64,000 bases of DNA from Chitinophaga pinensis (GTDB lineage: Bacteria > Pseudomonadota > Gammaproteobacteria > Burkholderiales > SG8-41). How positions within the stretch are numbered: the first letter of the stretch is position 1; every line of letters starts with the position of its first letter. The DNA lies in assembly GCA_943329075.2 (NCBI GenBank), contig CALQCM020000017.1, forward strand, positions 1 to 64,000. Reading direction: 5' to 3'. This document shows, piece after piece, positions 17,512 through 26,059 of this stretch. The notes under the pieces are model-generated. The model was not told where the DNA came from, made no database searches, and saw only the letters and a program-made list of their open reading frames with translations. Position numbers and translations under genes: made by a program.

Positions 17512-18480
17512 ATGAAATTGTTTCTCGTGGCAAGCAGTTTTTTGTTTGGGGCTTTGATCCCATATGCGACGCAGGCGCAAACTTATCCGGCGAAGACGAT
17601 ACAGATCCTGCTTCCGCTACAGGCGGGCAGTGCAGGTGACGTCGCGGTGCGGGTCGTCGCTCAGAAAATATCGGAGAACGTCAAACAACAGATTGTCATT
17701 GAAAACCAGCCGGGTGCCGCTGGCTTGATCGGCGCGCAACGTCTTGCGCGCATGGTGCCCGACGGCTATGTAATTGGTGGTCTTAGTGACAGTGTCGTGA
17801 ACTATGCGCCGAGCCTCGCCGAAAAGCCCGGATTCGACCCAATAAGCGATTTTGCGCCGATCAGCCTGATCTGCACGATTCCCTGGGTTCTCGTCTCCCA
17901 TCCCGCACTTCCGGTTAAGGACGTGCGCGGGTTCATAGTGTTGGCCAAATCGACGCCCGGAAAGATCGATTACTCTTCTGCCGGCAACGGTAGCCCGCAC
18001 CATATAGTGATGGAATTGTTCAAACGGGCTACTGGAATAGACGTGCATCACATCCCTTACCGCGGGGCTGCTCAGGCCATCGTCGATGTGGTGGCCGGGC
18101 AGGTCTCGGTTGCATTCTCGGCAACTGTGGTCCCATTGCCGCATATCAAGGACGGCAAACTCAGAGCGCTGGGTGTTCCTAGCGACAAACGCTCGGCGCT
18201 GCTGCCTGAGGTGCCGACCTTTGTCGAGAGCGGGGTGGCTGGATTTCAGTTTGATACCTGGATTGGCATGTTTGCGCCAAAGGGGACGCCAAAAGCAGTG
18301 ATCGACCGGTTGAATGCGGAAATGGCCACGGCAGTGGCGGACCACGCAATCCAGAGCCGTCTAACCGGGATGTCGCTGGAGCCACGCAGTTCGAGCCCGG
18401 AAGAACTCGGCAATCGGACAATCGATGGATACGCGCGGGTGTACAGAATTATCAAGGAAGCAAATATTAAGGCGGATTGA
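17512..18480 (+). CDS. Bug-family receptor (QAGS-loop variant)
   Basis: The protein is 322 aa from ATG 17512, eight bases after AGAGGAG. A signal peptide ends at ATQAQ, followed by TYPAKTIQILLP. The N-lobe loop is LQAGSAGDVAVRV and the hinge is HIPYRGAAQA. It ends in EANIKAD. It lies between a CMD-like gene and a TRAP receptor-like gene in one plus-strand run under the IclR region. Its closest relatives in the window, by loop sequence, are the receptors at 12508 and 15625. Confidence 0.92.
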   Translation: MKLFLVASSFLFGALIPYATQAQTYPAKTIQILLPLQAGSAGDVAVRVVAQKISENVKQQIVIENQPGAAGLIGAQRLARMVPDGYVIGGLSDSVVNYAPSLAEKPGFDPISDFAPISLICTIPWVLVSHPALPVKDVRGFIVLAKSTPGKIDYSSAGNGSPHHIVMELFKRATGIDVHHIPYRGAAQAIVDVVAGQVSVAFSATVVPLPHIKDGKLRALGVPSDKRSALLPEVPTFVESGVAGFQFDTWIGMFAPKGTPKAVIDRLNAEMATAVADHAIQSRLTGMSLEPRSSSPEELGNRTIDGYARVYRIIKEANIKAD

Positions 18481-18517
18481 TCATTTCTGATTGTATTACC
18501 TTGAAAGGGGAACATCG

Positions 18518-19465
18518 ATGTCTGTGACAGCCGGAAAGAGCGCAAAGTTTCATTACGTTTGCGCACATGATATGCGTATCGAGAATCCGCTGGATATTCG
18601 GCTCAAGCAGATGTGGAACGCGGTGCGCGAGGAAACCAACGGGGTGCTTGAGGTCGAGACGATTCCTTGGGGGGCGGCCGGTCCGTCAAAAGCTTCCCTG
18701 ACAAAATTGCTGAACAACGAGATTGGCTTTCACATGGTGTCTGGAATGCCGTTGTCGACGATTGCGCCGGTTGCAGCGATGGAGGGGCTGCCATTCGCTT
18801 ATCGAAACGAGGAGGAGGCTTGCCGCATTTTCGACGGAGAATTCGGCAATTATCTTCGCAAGGAAATAGCTGCCAAGGGCCTTGTCGTGTTCCCCAACAT
18901 CTGGCCGCAGGGCTTTAACCAGATTACCAGCAGCACCGTGCCAATCCGTACGGTTGAAGATCTCGACGGTTTTAAGCTGCGCATCGCACAGGTTCCGTAC
19001 AAACTCGATTTATTCAGTTCGCTCGGATGCGATCCGCAGCAGATTTTTTATCAAGCTGTCTACGACAATCTGAAAAGCGGTGCTGCCTCGGGACAGGAAA
19101 CGCCGTATCTCTACGTGGAAATGGATAAGTTTGTGGACGTGCAGAAGTATTTGAGCGTAACAAACCACCGTTTGGGATCGTTCTGGATGTGCGCGCATCC
19201 CGACAGCTGGAACGCATTGCCGCAAAACGTGCGCGATAACGTCGAACACAATGCAAAGAAATATGTCGCGCTGTTCCGCGATGATATGGTCAAAGCCAAC
19301 GCCGAGGCCGCCGAGCGTCTCAAGTCAAGACTGATATTCAACACTGTGGATACATCGACATTCGTTGAGCGACTCAAGAAGAACGGCTTCTACCAGCGTT
19401 GCCGCAAGCAATTCGGCGAGAAGGCGTGGACACTATTGGAATCGCAACGCGGTCCCCTGCCGTAA
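18518..19465 (+). CDS. TRAP DctP-like solute-binding protein lacking a signal peptide
   Basis: The protein is 315 aa from ATG 18518 (AAAGGGG upstream). The DctP fold is clear: FHYVCAHDM near the start, the ligand-arginine region GFKLRIAQVPYKL at about 155-167, and YDNLKSGAASGQETP near 190. DctP proteins are normally periplasmic, but the N-terminus (MSVTAGKSAKFHY) is polar and the frame upstream adds only nine more residues, so there is no Sec or Tat signal. No DctQ or DctM is nearby. It may be a cytoplasmic binding or enzyme-like derivative. It is flanked by Bug genes. Confidence 0.82.
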   Translation: MSVTAGKSAKFHYVCAHDMRIENPLDIRLKQMWNAVREETNGVLEVETIPWGAAGPSKASLTKLLNNEIGFHMVSGMPLSTIAPVAAMEGLPFAYRNEEEACRIFDGEFGNYLRKEIAAKGLVVFPNIWPQGFNQITSSTVPIRTVEDLDGFKLRIAQVPYKLDLFSSLGCDPQQIFYQAVYDNLKSGAASGQETPYLYVEMDKFVDVQKYLSVTNHRLGSFWMCAHPDSWNALPQNVRDNVEHNAKKYVALFRDDMVKANAEAAERLKSRLIFNTVDTSTFVERLKKNGFYQRCRKQFGEKAWTLLESQRGPLP

Positions 19466-19588
19466 ATTCCCCCGGCGTAATGGCAATCGCACCTAAGACG
19501 AGTGTTCGAATGTGATGTCCTCATTGCTTCAAAAAGTAATGGCATTAGTAATTTTTGATAAGCATGTTTATTTCCGGGGGGAGTGACA

Positions 19589-20599
19589 ATGCGTCACGCA
19601 ATTAAAACGCTACTGTTTCGGGGGCTGTCTGGCGCTTTCGGCGTCGGATTGGCGGTATCAATTAGCCTGCCTGTTACTGCGCATGCGCAGCAGGCCATCA
19701 ATTGGCCTGTTCGACCTGTAAAAATTATCGTTCCAGAGCCGCCCGGCGGCGGCATGGATGTCGGGGCGCGGTTGGTGGGAGCGCTACTCTCCGCTGAATT
19801 GGGGCAGCCTTTTGTAATTGAGAATCTCCCGGGGGCGGCCAACACGGTTGGCACGGCAGCAGTGGCGAGAGCGAAGCCGGATGGCTATACGTTGCTGCAT
19901 ACCTCCCAGTCGGCAATTTGCATTGTCCCGCTGGTCAGCAAGAATACGGCGTACAAGGTCACCGATTTGGTGCCCATCGGCCAGAGTATGGCGACGACCA
20001 ATACTTTTGTGATCAACCCGGCCAATTTTCCGGCAAGGTCGCTGCCGGAGTTAATCAAGCTGTTGAAGGCGAACCCAGGAAAGTATACATACGGTAGTTC
20101 GGGGGTAGCCGGATGGAGCCATCTGATTCACGAACTGTTCATGCTGAAAACAGGCACGCAGATTACCCACGTACCCTACGGAGGGGCGGCTGCCGTCAAG
20201 ATCGCACTGCTTGGAGGGCAGGTACACATGGGCATTGTTTCGACAACGGTGGTGCTCGAGGAGATCCGGAACGGCAGACTCTACGCGATCGCTGTGCCAA
20301 CGCCAGAGCGGCTTCCGGAACTGCCTAACGTGCCAGCAATTAATGAAACGGTTCCTGATTTTGGTGGTCTGAAGACCTGGAACGGATTTTTTGCGCCTGC
20401 CGGAACCCCCCGGCCAATCATCGAAAAGCTCAGCAAACTTCTTGCCACCTACATTCATAACCCACAGGTGGAAGAACGCATAAAAAACATGGGGGCAACA
20501 TCCGTTGGCTCAAGCCCGGAAGAGTTTGCGGCACTGATCAAGCGTGAAACGGAGATCTGGAAAAACGTGATCAGCGACCGGAACATTTCGCTGGAATGA
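19589..20599 (+). CDS. Bug-family receptor
   Basis: The protein is 336 aa from ATG 19589, after GGGGGGAG. The long signal peptide runs to about residue 34 (TAHAQ). The mature part begins NWPVRPVKIIVP with loop PPGGGMDVGAR. The hinge reads HVPYGGAAAV, with Gly in place of the usual Lys. The end, RNISLE, differs from the common IRAD ending. It begins a subset with the CMD-like gene at 20634 and the EthD-like gene at 21486. Confidence 0.92.
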   Translation: MRHAIKTLLFRGLSGAFGVGLAVSISLPVTAHAQQAINWPVRPVKIIVPEPPGGGMDVGARLVGALLSAELGQPFVIENLPGAANTVGTAAVARAKPDGYTLLHTSQSAICIVPLVSKNTAYKVTDLVPIGQSMATTNTFVINPANFPARSLPELIKLLKANPGKYTYGSSGVAGWSHLIHELFMLKTGTQITHVPYGGAAAVKIALLGGQVHMGIVSTTVVLEEIRNGRLYAIAVPTPERLPELPNVPAINETVPDFGGLKTWNGFFAPAGTPRPIIEKLSKLLATYIHNPQVEERIKNMGATSVGSSPEEFAALIKRETEIWKNVISDRNISLE

Positions 20600-20633
20600 A
20601 CTTTTTCCACTACAAATCAGAAACGAGCGCGAA

Positions 20634-21446
20634 ATGAAAAGCCAGTCGGATTTCAAAACAAAGATCGATGCCCATTTCAATCATGTATGGGCCGTGTATG
20701 AAGAGCATCTTGCCGGACGAGGGGTGCTCAGCAATCGAATTCGAAGTCTTGCGATTATCGGACAGTGCGCGACCATGGGGGAAGACGAAGAGGTCGAGTC
20801 TCAAGTACGACAAGCGCTTGAGTCGGAAGCGGCGGCCCCGATTGAAATCCTTGAGGTGATACTTCAGGCGCGCATTTATGTTGGAAAACCGCGCATCGAT
20901 CGCGCGCTGAAACGTTTTTTCAGCGTTTGCGAAGAACGGAAGATCGCGATCGAAGAACTGACCCGGGAGGTTGGACCTGCTGGCTGGCAGGACAAGCGGA
21001 GTCTGGATGAGGAACGCGAGCGCTGGCTGGTTAGCATCGAGGACTTTCCTCAACGGGATGCTTTGATTAAAAAATACGGATGGGAGGGGATGAGCATCGG
21101 TATGATGATGCAACCTGTTAATTTCCCGAGCGTAATAAGCAAGTGCGATGTCCTCGATCCGACCTATGCAAAGCCGTGGATCGATGTGGTGCACGCAGGC
21201 ATGTATGCGCGTCCAGTGCTCAGCCAAAAAGACCGTACGCTTATCATGATTGCAGATGTCGTTAGCATCGGAGAATTTACGCAGGCACGTTTTCACATGG
21301 CTAATGCAATCAAACTTGGCATCCGGCCGAAGGAGGTTCTTGAGATATGCTGGCTGGCAACTCTTTACGCTGGCATGCCGAAGCTTTATTCGGCATTCAT
21401 GTTGAAAGAAGTGCTCGACGAGCTTGGCGTCGGGATTGAGGACTGA
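20634..21446 (+). CDS. Carboxymuconolactone-decarboxylase-like protein
   Basis: The protein is 270 aa with no signal peptide. Two helical CMD-like units are suggested: residues 35-95 (NRIRSLAIIGQCATMGED) and 190-260 (KDRTLIMIADVVSIGEF...HMANAIKLGIRPKEVLE). It is more divergent than the protein at 16657 and has no CxxC pair. It starts 34 bases after a Bug gene and is followed by an EthD-like gene. Decarboxylation or rearrangement of a lactone or keto acid is possible but not shown. Confidence 0.68.
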   Translation: MKSQSDFKTKIDAHFNHVWAVYEEHLAGRGVLSNRIRSLAIIGQCATMGEDEEVESQVRQALESEAAAPIEILEVILQARIYVGKPRIDRALKRFFSVCEERKIAIEELTREVGPAGWQDKRSLDEERERWLVSIEDFPQRDALIKKYGWEGMSIGMMMQPVNFPSVISKCDVLDPTYAKPWIDVVHAGMYARPVLSQKDRTLIMIADVVSIGEFTQARFHMANAIKLGIRPKEVLEICWLATLYAGMPKLYSAFMLKEVLDELGVGIED

Positions 21447-21485
21447 GCTTTGCGTCCGACAATTTGATTTAAGAGGGGAAGCAGA

Positions 21486-22220
21486 ATGGATCTGGGTATT
21501 TGGGCAACGTGGTACAACATTCCTGACGAATCGCGCGACCGATACATTGAATGGGCGCACTCTACCTATTTGCCGTATCTGCGCCAGATTCCGGGTTATT
21601 CATGGGTCGCTCACTACCGTCATCAGGGTGGCGGCGCCAAAATGAAAAAAGTCGAAGAGACTGTTGTCGGGCGTACCACCGACGACGTCGGTAATGGCAG
21701 TCAATATGTCGTTCTGGTCGGCGCCCCTTCGCCGCATACTTTCTTCAAGCCGGCCATTCAGGATATAGTTTTTCCGGAAACGTTTGAAAAGATGCTGGGT
21801 ATGCGGCAAGGTGTCCGAACGGCGGTCTTCGTGGAGGAGGCGAGGGTCAACGGTCCTGCCGATGGTAAGGAAGGGCCGGGATCTACGCCGGGGCCCGTGA
21901 TTCAATTAGGCACGTTCCGGATGCGCACGGTCGAACAGGATTTTGACCTGGGGCGTTGGTATGCACAGTTTCGCCTACCGTACATGGCGCAGATGCCTGG
22001 TTGCATAGGCTCACGCAAACTCGCTGGGGTTGCCGGTTGGGCAAAACACGGTGTTCTGTATGAATTTGAATCGCTGGAAGCGCGCTTAAAACACTTTGAG
22101 GATCCGCACGAATCGCTCTCCCTCGACCCTACGCACTGGAGTTCGCGTATTACAGGAAATACCGTGCACACGCCGGGATCGCCGACTATCGGAACTCGAA
22201 TATGGCCACCTATACAGTAA
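21486..22220 (+). CDS. EthD-like dimeric alpha/beta-barrel protein
   Basis: The protein is 244 aa with a GAGGGGAAG site before ATG 21486. Two ferredoxin-like units are suggested, the first around residues 1-90 (WATWYNIPDESRDRYIEWAH ... YLRQIPGYSWVAHY) and the second around 135-215 (DLGRWYAQFRLPYMAQMPGCIGSRKL). This is the pattern of EthD or related stress-responsive barrel proteins, which isomerise or degrade small aromatic or polyketide molecules. No exact family is recognised. It closes the IclR-linked run, just before the IS1595 element. Confidence 0.6.
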   Translation: MDLGIWATWYNIPDESRDRYIEWAHSTYLPYLRQIPGYSWVAHYRHQGGGAKMKKVEETVVGRTTDDVGNGSQYVVLVGAPSPHTFFKPAIQDIVFPETFEKMLGMRQGVRTAVFVEEARVNGPADGKEGPGSTPGPVIQLGTFRMRTVEQDFDLGRWYAQFRLPYMAQMPGCIGSRKLAGVAGWAKHGVLYEFESLEARLKHFEDPHESLSLDPTHWSSRITGNTVHTPGSPTIGTRIWPPIQ

Positions 22221-22237
22221 AAGAGCAGTGTTATTTG

Positions 22238-23289
22238 TACCTGATTAGCAATGAACGGCAGTCAACCGGATCAAGCGTAATGGTTGTGGTTTAGCGCTGG
22301 CGGCAGCGACCAAGAGACGTGTCTGTAGTGAGCGCAGGTCGAAGCGCCAGTTAAAACGATAGCAAAACGCAGCAAGATAGCATGCCGCGTATTTTCGGAA
22401 GTCGAACGCATGGTAGCAACCCAGCAGGCTGGTCATAAGATTGCCGAGGACGGTGTTAATCCACTTGGACTCCGGCACATCCATTGGCTTACTTCCCGCG
22501 CTAACGGTCGGCAGGTGGCTACAACCTGCTTCTGTGACAGCACTAAAGCAGGCAAGGCCATCGGAGAACACCGCGCTTCCCAGAGCCAAATAATTTTTTA
22601 CCAAAGCGGCCACTGCCTTGAGCGTGAATCCAGGGATAGGTTTAAGCCTCACGTGCAGTTTCCGATGCTCTTCGGTCGGCGACACGGCTGCAATGAAAGC
22701 AACCTTGTTCTCCAAGATGCGCCCGAACTTAGCACCAGCCCGCTCACCGCCGAGGTAGGCATCACTAATCTGGACTTTGCCTTCAATCCGATAGCGAATT
22801 GCACAATCGGAGATTACCTGCCTCAGCTTGTGCTAAATCAACCAAGCGGTTGGGTAACTCAAGCCCAGCTGGCGATTCAATGCCAAGGTCGACAGTCCCG
22901 TCTTGGTTTGGCTGATCAGGTAAATCGGCAAAAGAAAAATCGTCAATGGTAATTGGGTGGCCTGAAATACCGTTCCGGAAATCAGCGAAGCTTGATGTAG
23001 GCAACTGTTGCACTGAAAAACCTTGCGGGCACCATCGCGCACAGCGTAATGAGATGCGTGAGCGCAATGCGGGCAACGAAAACCGTTTGGCCAGCAAGCC
23101 GCTACCAGCGCCTGCTCGCATTGCGCTTCGGTACCGTAACCATTCAGAAATTCCGGCATCGACAGTCCTTGTTGAAATTGAATTTGATTCATTGCTATCG
23201 TGCGTCCCTCCAGTTGTCCTCTGAAGGGCACTTTATGATCAGCCAAGCTCGACAGATGAGCTTGGTTGACGTTCATTGCTAATCAGGTA
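22238..23289 (-). mobile_element. IS1595-family insertion sequence (decayed)
   Basis: A perfect 20-bp inverted repeat, 22238-22257 against 23270-23289 (TACCTGATTAGCAATGAACG), bounds a single transposase gene. No clear target duplication is seen next to these ends (GTTATTTG on the left, TCTGTATG on the right), so the true ends may be slightly different or the flanks have changed. Confidence 0.85.
22245..23192 (-). pseudogene. IS1595-family transposase with in-frame amber codon
   Basis: The reading frame from ATG 23192 (GGAGGG upstream; an ATG at 23276 lies in the terminal repeat) has the IS1595 order: N-terminal zinc-ribbon cysteines CPHC and CNSC, a helix-turn-helix-like LSYPTAWLI, then ISDAYLGGE with the first catalytic Asp, FSDGLACF with the second, and WINTVLGNL. 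One TAG at 22833-22835 interrupts it between AWLI and HKLRQV, where relatives have an extra His or Gln. The frame is otherwise whole from end to end, so the inactivation is recent. Confidence 0.85.
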
Positions 23290-23421
23290 TCTGTATGATT
23301 TACAAAAATGACAGTGCTGATATTGCATATTGAAAGGAGATGAAAGAGAAGTCCGTATGTTATGAGGTTACATAGTATTTAATTTCGAATAAATTTTAGT
23401 ACGAAATAAATTACTTTTGAG

Positions 23422-24402
23422 GTGATGTCTGTGAACTTGAAAATAATACTTAAGCTGCTCGGATTTGTATTCGTACTGATTGGTTCTTCGAACGCGGTAG
23501 CGCAAAATTATCCAATGAAAAGCATTCGCGTTATTATTCCAACTGCTCCTGGAGACGGTTGCGATATTCTTTCGAGGTTGGTTGGTCAAAAACTTACCGA
23601 AAAACTAGGGTGGCAGTTTGCCGTTGATAATCGACCAGGTGCGGCGCAACAGTTAGGATTGCAGTTGCTAGCGCAGGCCGCGCCTGACGGATACACCCTA
23701 GGGTGCGGGCAGAGCGGTAACATGGTTATCGTGCCGCATACTTATAAAAAAGTTCCATACGATATCTTCAAAGATTTTTCGCCAGTAGCATTAATGGGAT
23801 CTAATTATCTAGCTCTCGCAGTACATCCAGCGGTACCGTTTAGGAGCGTGAATGATTTGATTCGGTATGCAAAAGCAAATAGAGGGAAACTTACTTTTGG
23901 CAATACCGGTGAAGGGGCATTTTTACACCTTGCCACAGAGCTACTAAGTAAAGAGTCTGGCTTTAGTTACTTGAACGTACCATTCAAGAGTACTACAGCA
24001 CTGATCACCGATATCATTGGGGGGCGTGTAGATGCGATCCTGGGCCCCTTCAACACTCTGCATCCTTACGTAACTGCAGGACGATTAAAACTACTCGCTA
24101 CAGCTCGTGAGACACGGGCGCCAAACTATCCTGATATTCCAACAATTGCTGAGAGCGTTCCAGGATTTTCATCAGGGGGTTGGTTCGGGTTAATTGCGCC
24201 TAGTGGTGTTCCGAAGGAAGTGCTTCTTACGCTCAATAGGGAGGTGAACGCGATTTTAAATCTACCAGATATCAGGGATAAGTTAACTGTACTCGGGCTA
24301 GAAGCTCATGCGGACTCTGCGGAATCGTTTGGTAACACCATTCGGGCGGATTACGCTAAATGGGGAAAACTAACTAAAGATATTAAGTATATTCCACAGT
24401 GA
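23422..24402 (+). CDS. Bug-family receptor (AT-rich segment)
   Basis: The protein is up to 326 aa; GTG 23422, ATG 23425 and GTG 23431 are all possible starts near GAGGTGA, and 23431 has the best spacing. The signal ends at AVAQ, followed by NYPMKSIRVIIP. The loop is APGDGCDILSR, with Asp breaking PGG, and the hinge is NVPFKSTTAL, without Lys-Gly. The end, KYIPQ, is unusual. Codon use is much more AT-rich than in the receptors upstream. It precedes an FrsA-like hydrolase by 90 bases. Confidence 0.9.
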   Translation: MMSVNLKIILKLLGFVFVLIGSSNAVAQNYPMKSIRVIIPTAPGDGCDILSRLVGQKLTEKLGWQFAVDNRPGAAQQLGLQLLAQAAPDGYTLGCGQSGNMVIVPHTYKKVPYDIFKDFSPVALMGSNYLALAVHPAVPFRSVNDLIRYAKANRGKLTFGNTGEGAFLHLATELLSKESGFSYLNVPFKSTTALITDIIGGRVDAILGPFNTLHPYVTAGRLKLLATARETRAPNYPDIPTIAESVPGFSSGGWFGLIAPSGVPKEVLLTLNREVNAILNLPDIRDKLTVLGLEAHADSAESFGNTIRADYAKWGKLTKDIKYIPQ

Positions 24403-24492
24403 ATTAAAGACTCTATTTCAATCTTTTCTGCGCGTAGTGTGCCAATCCTAAACAATATTAAGTATTTGAATGAACTTTTATGAGAGACAAAA

Positions 24493-25638
24493 ATGTTTGA
24501 ATATTTCCCTAAAAACTATACATGGAGTTTTTCCGCTGTTCGCGCAATTGGTACTGGTGGTTCGGTATCCGAGGTGCATGAGGCGTGCAGAAACCTACAT
24601 GAAGCCTCGCTTCGGAATGATCGATCGGCGCAGGAAGAGTGGTTTAAATGCTGGAGTCGTTTAGGGGATCGGATAAATCAGCTTGCGAAGGATGATGAAG
24701 ACGCCGGAAATATCATCAGTGCCGGCGGTAAATATCGGAGGGCCAATATTTACCTTTCCATGGCCGAGAGAATGCTTCCCCATCCGCATCCTTGGAGAGA
24801 GGACGGTTGCAAAAAAGCCCTCGTGGCCTTTGAGAAGTCAATTAAGTTGCGGCTTGAGCCGGCAGAATTGGTAAAAATCCAGTTCGAAGGAAAGCATATA
24901 CCCGCAATTTATTCAAAAGCACCAGGGCAGGGCCCCCGTCCATGCTTGGTTCATTTTAATGGTTTTGATTCGGTAAAAGAGGCTTGCTATCACCTGACGG
25001 CGGAAGAGTTTCGTAAGCGCGGTATTTCAGTTCTGTATATTGATCAGCCTGGTACAGGCGAGGCATTGTTTCCCAACAAAATGTATGGGCGAGCCGACAC
25101 TGAGACGCCAGCGGCTACTTGCGTTGATTATTTGCAGGCTCGAGGAGATGTGGACGCAAAGCGTATTGGTGTAATGGGGTTAAGCCTTGGTGGGTATTAT
25201 GCGCCCCGAGCTGCGGCGTTCGAAAAGCGGTTTAGCTGTTGTGTAGCTTGGGGTGCTAATTGGAATTTCGGTGAACGAAGCAAACTGCGGCTAGCTGGAA
25301 CTGGTGGTGAAATGGCGCAGCCGGATTATGCGAATCGACTGCAGTGGGTGTTTGGAAAGGATACGCTGGAAGATGCATTGGCTACTGCCAAGGGTCTTAC
25401 TTTGGAGGGGGTTGCAGAAAAGATTACTTGTCCATTGTTAGTGGTACACGGTGAGAACGATCGTATCATTCCACTATGGGAAGCAGAAAAAACAGTGGCG
25501 GCTGCGATTAACAGTCCAGATCTTACCTATAGAATCTTCACCTTCGCGGAAGGCGGGGAGGATCATTGCCAATTTGATAACCATTCTTTAGGTGTCGACT
25601 ATATAACTGACTGGGTTGCTAAACGTTTTTCGAAATAA
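24493..25638 (+). CDS. Alpha/beta hydrolase, FrsA / pseudooxynicotine-hydrolase-like
   Basis: The protein is 381 aa from ATG 24493 (GAGAG upstream). An N-terminal helical cap of about 130 residues precedes the hydrolase core. The nucleophile elbow is GLSLGG (Ser231), with probable acid Asp323 in HGENDRIIPLW and His358 in GEDHCQF. This arrangement matches FrsA-like esterases and 2,6-dihydroxypseudooxynicotine hydrolase, which cleave C-C or ester bonds. It has no signal peptide. The Bug receptor just upstream probably supplies its substrate. Confidence 0.82.
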   Translation: MFEYFPKNYTWSFSAVRAIGTGGSVSEVHEACRNLHEASLRNDRSAQEEWFKCWSRLGDRINQLAKDDEDAGNIISAGGKYRRANIYLSMAERMLPHPHPWREDGCKKALVAFEKSIKLRLEPAELVKIQFEGKHIPAIYSKAPGQGPRPCLVHFNGFDSVKEACYHLTAEEFRKRGISVLYIDQPGTGEALFPNKMYGRADTETPAATCVDYLQARGDVDAKRIGVMGLSLGGYYAPRAAAFEKRFSCCVAWGANWNFGERSKLRLAGTGGEMAQPDYANRLQWVFGKDTLEDALATAKGLTLEGVAEKITCPLLVVHGENDRIIPLWEAEKTVAAAINSPDLTYRIFTFAEGGEDHCQFDNHSLGVDYITDWVAKRFSK

Positions 25639-26059
25639 GAGGGCAACTATTTTAGTGAGCCTAATTAAATATTGCCAATAATCACCCACCGTTAATTTAT
25701 TGACACAATTAATAGTGGTCGTGGCGGGAACTTTTAATTGGCTCTAAGACCCATTGAAAATTCCAATTAATTTGCAACGGAAAGTATCTGGAATTGTATT
25801 CGTCCAAGGCCATTGCTTAAGGAACCTCTGATTAAGCTGATTCCGTTCATGGTTCGACAAGCTCACCACGAACGGGATCAGCAATTTACCGTTCGTCCTG
25901 AGCCTGTCGAAGGACTTGATCAGAGGTTCCTTAATTATGTAGGGGGCTAGCCACTTTATTTAATAATTAGATCTGCTAATTGTTCAACGAATAATCTGTT
26001 GATTACGGTGTTTGAGCCAAAGTTGGAACAATGCGAAGGTCTATCCTCTGGAGGTCTGT
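25639..26059. other. Intergenic region carrying a BIME-like repeat
   Basis: This 420-bp AT-rich gap between the hydrolase and the next Bug gene contains no supported gene. Its main feature is the 118-bp inverted-repeat element at 25817-25934. The last bases, GGAGGTCTGT, form the ribosome site of the gene at 26060. Confidence 0.5.
25817..25934. repeat. BIME/MITE-like inverted-repeat element
   Basis: Perfect 16-bp outer arms TTAAGGAACCTCTGAT (25817-25832) and their complement (25919-25934) enclose two REP-like units: one with GTTCGACAAGCTCACCACGA and one with GTTCGTCCTGAGCCTGTCGA. The inner units resemble the GTTCGTGGTGAGCTTGTCGAAC-type repeats common between genes in many proteobacteria. The element could be a RAYT-mobilised REP pair or a small non-autonomous transposon; no transposase is nearby. 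Confidence 0.75.

Noticed and set aside
22245-22715. Separate small gene from the second half of the IS1595 transposase
   Set aside because: It is in the same frame as the first half and continues the transposase after one TAG; it has no start signal of its own.
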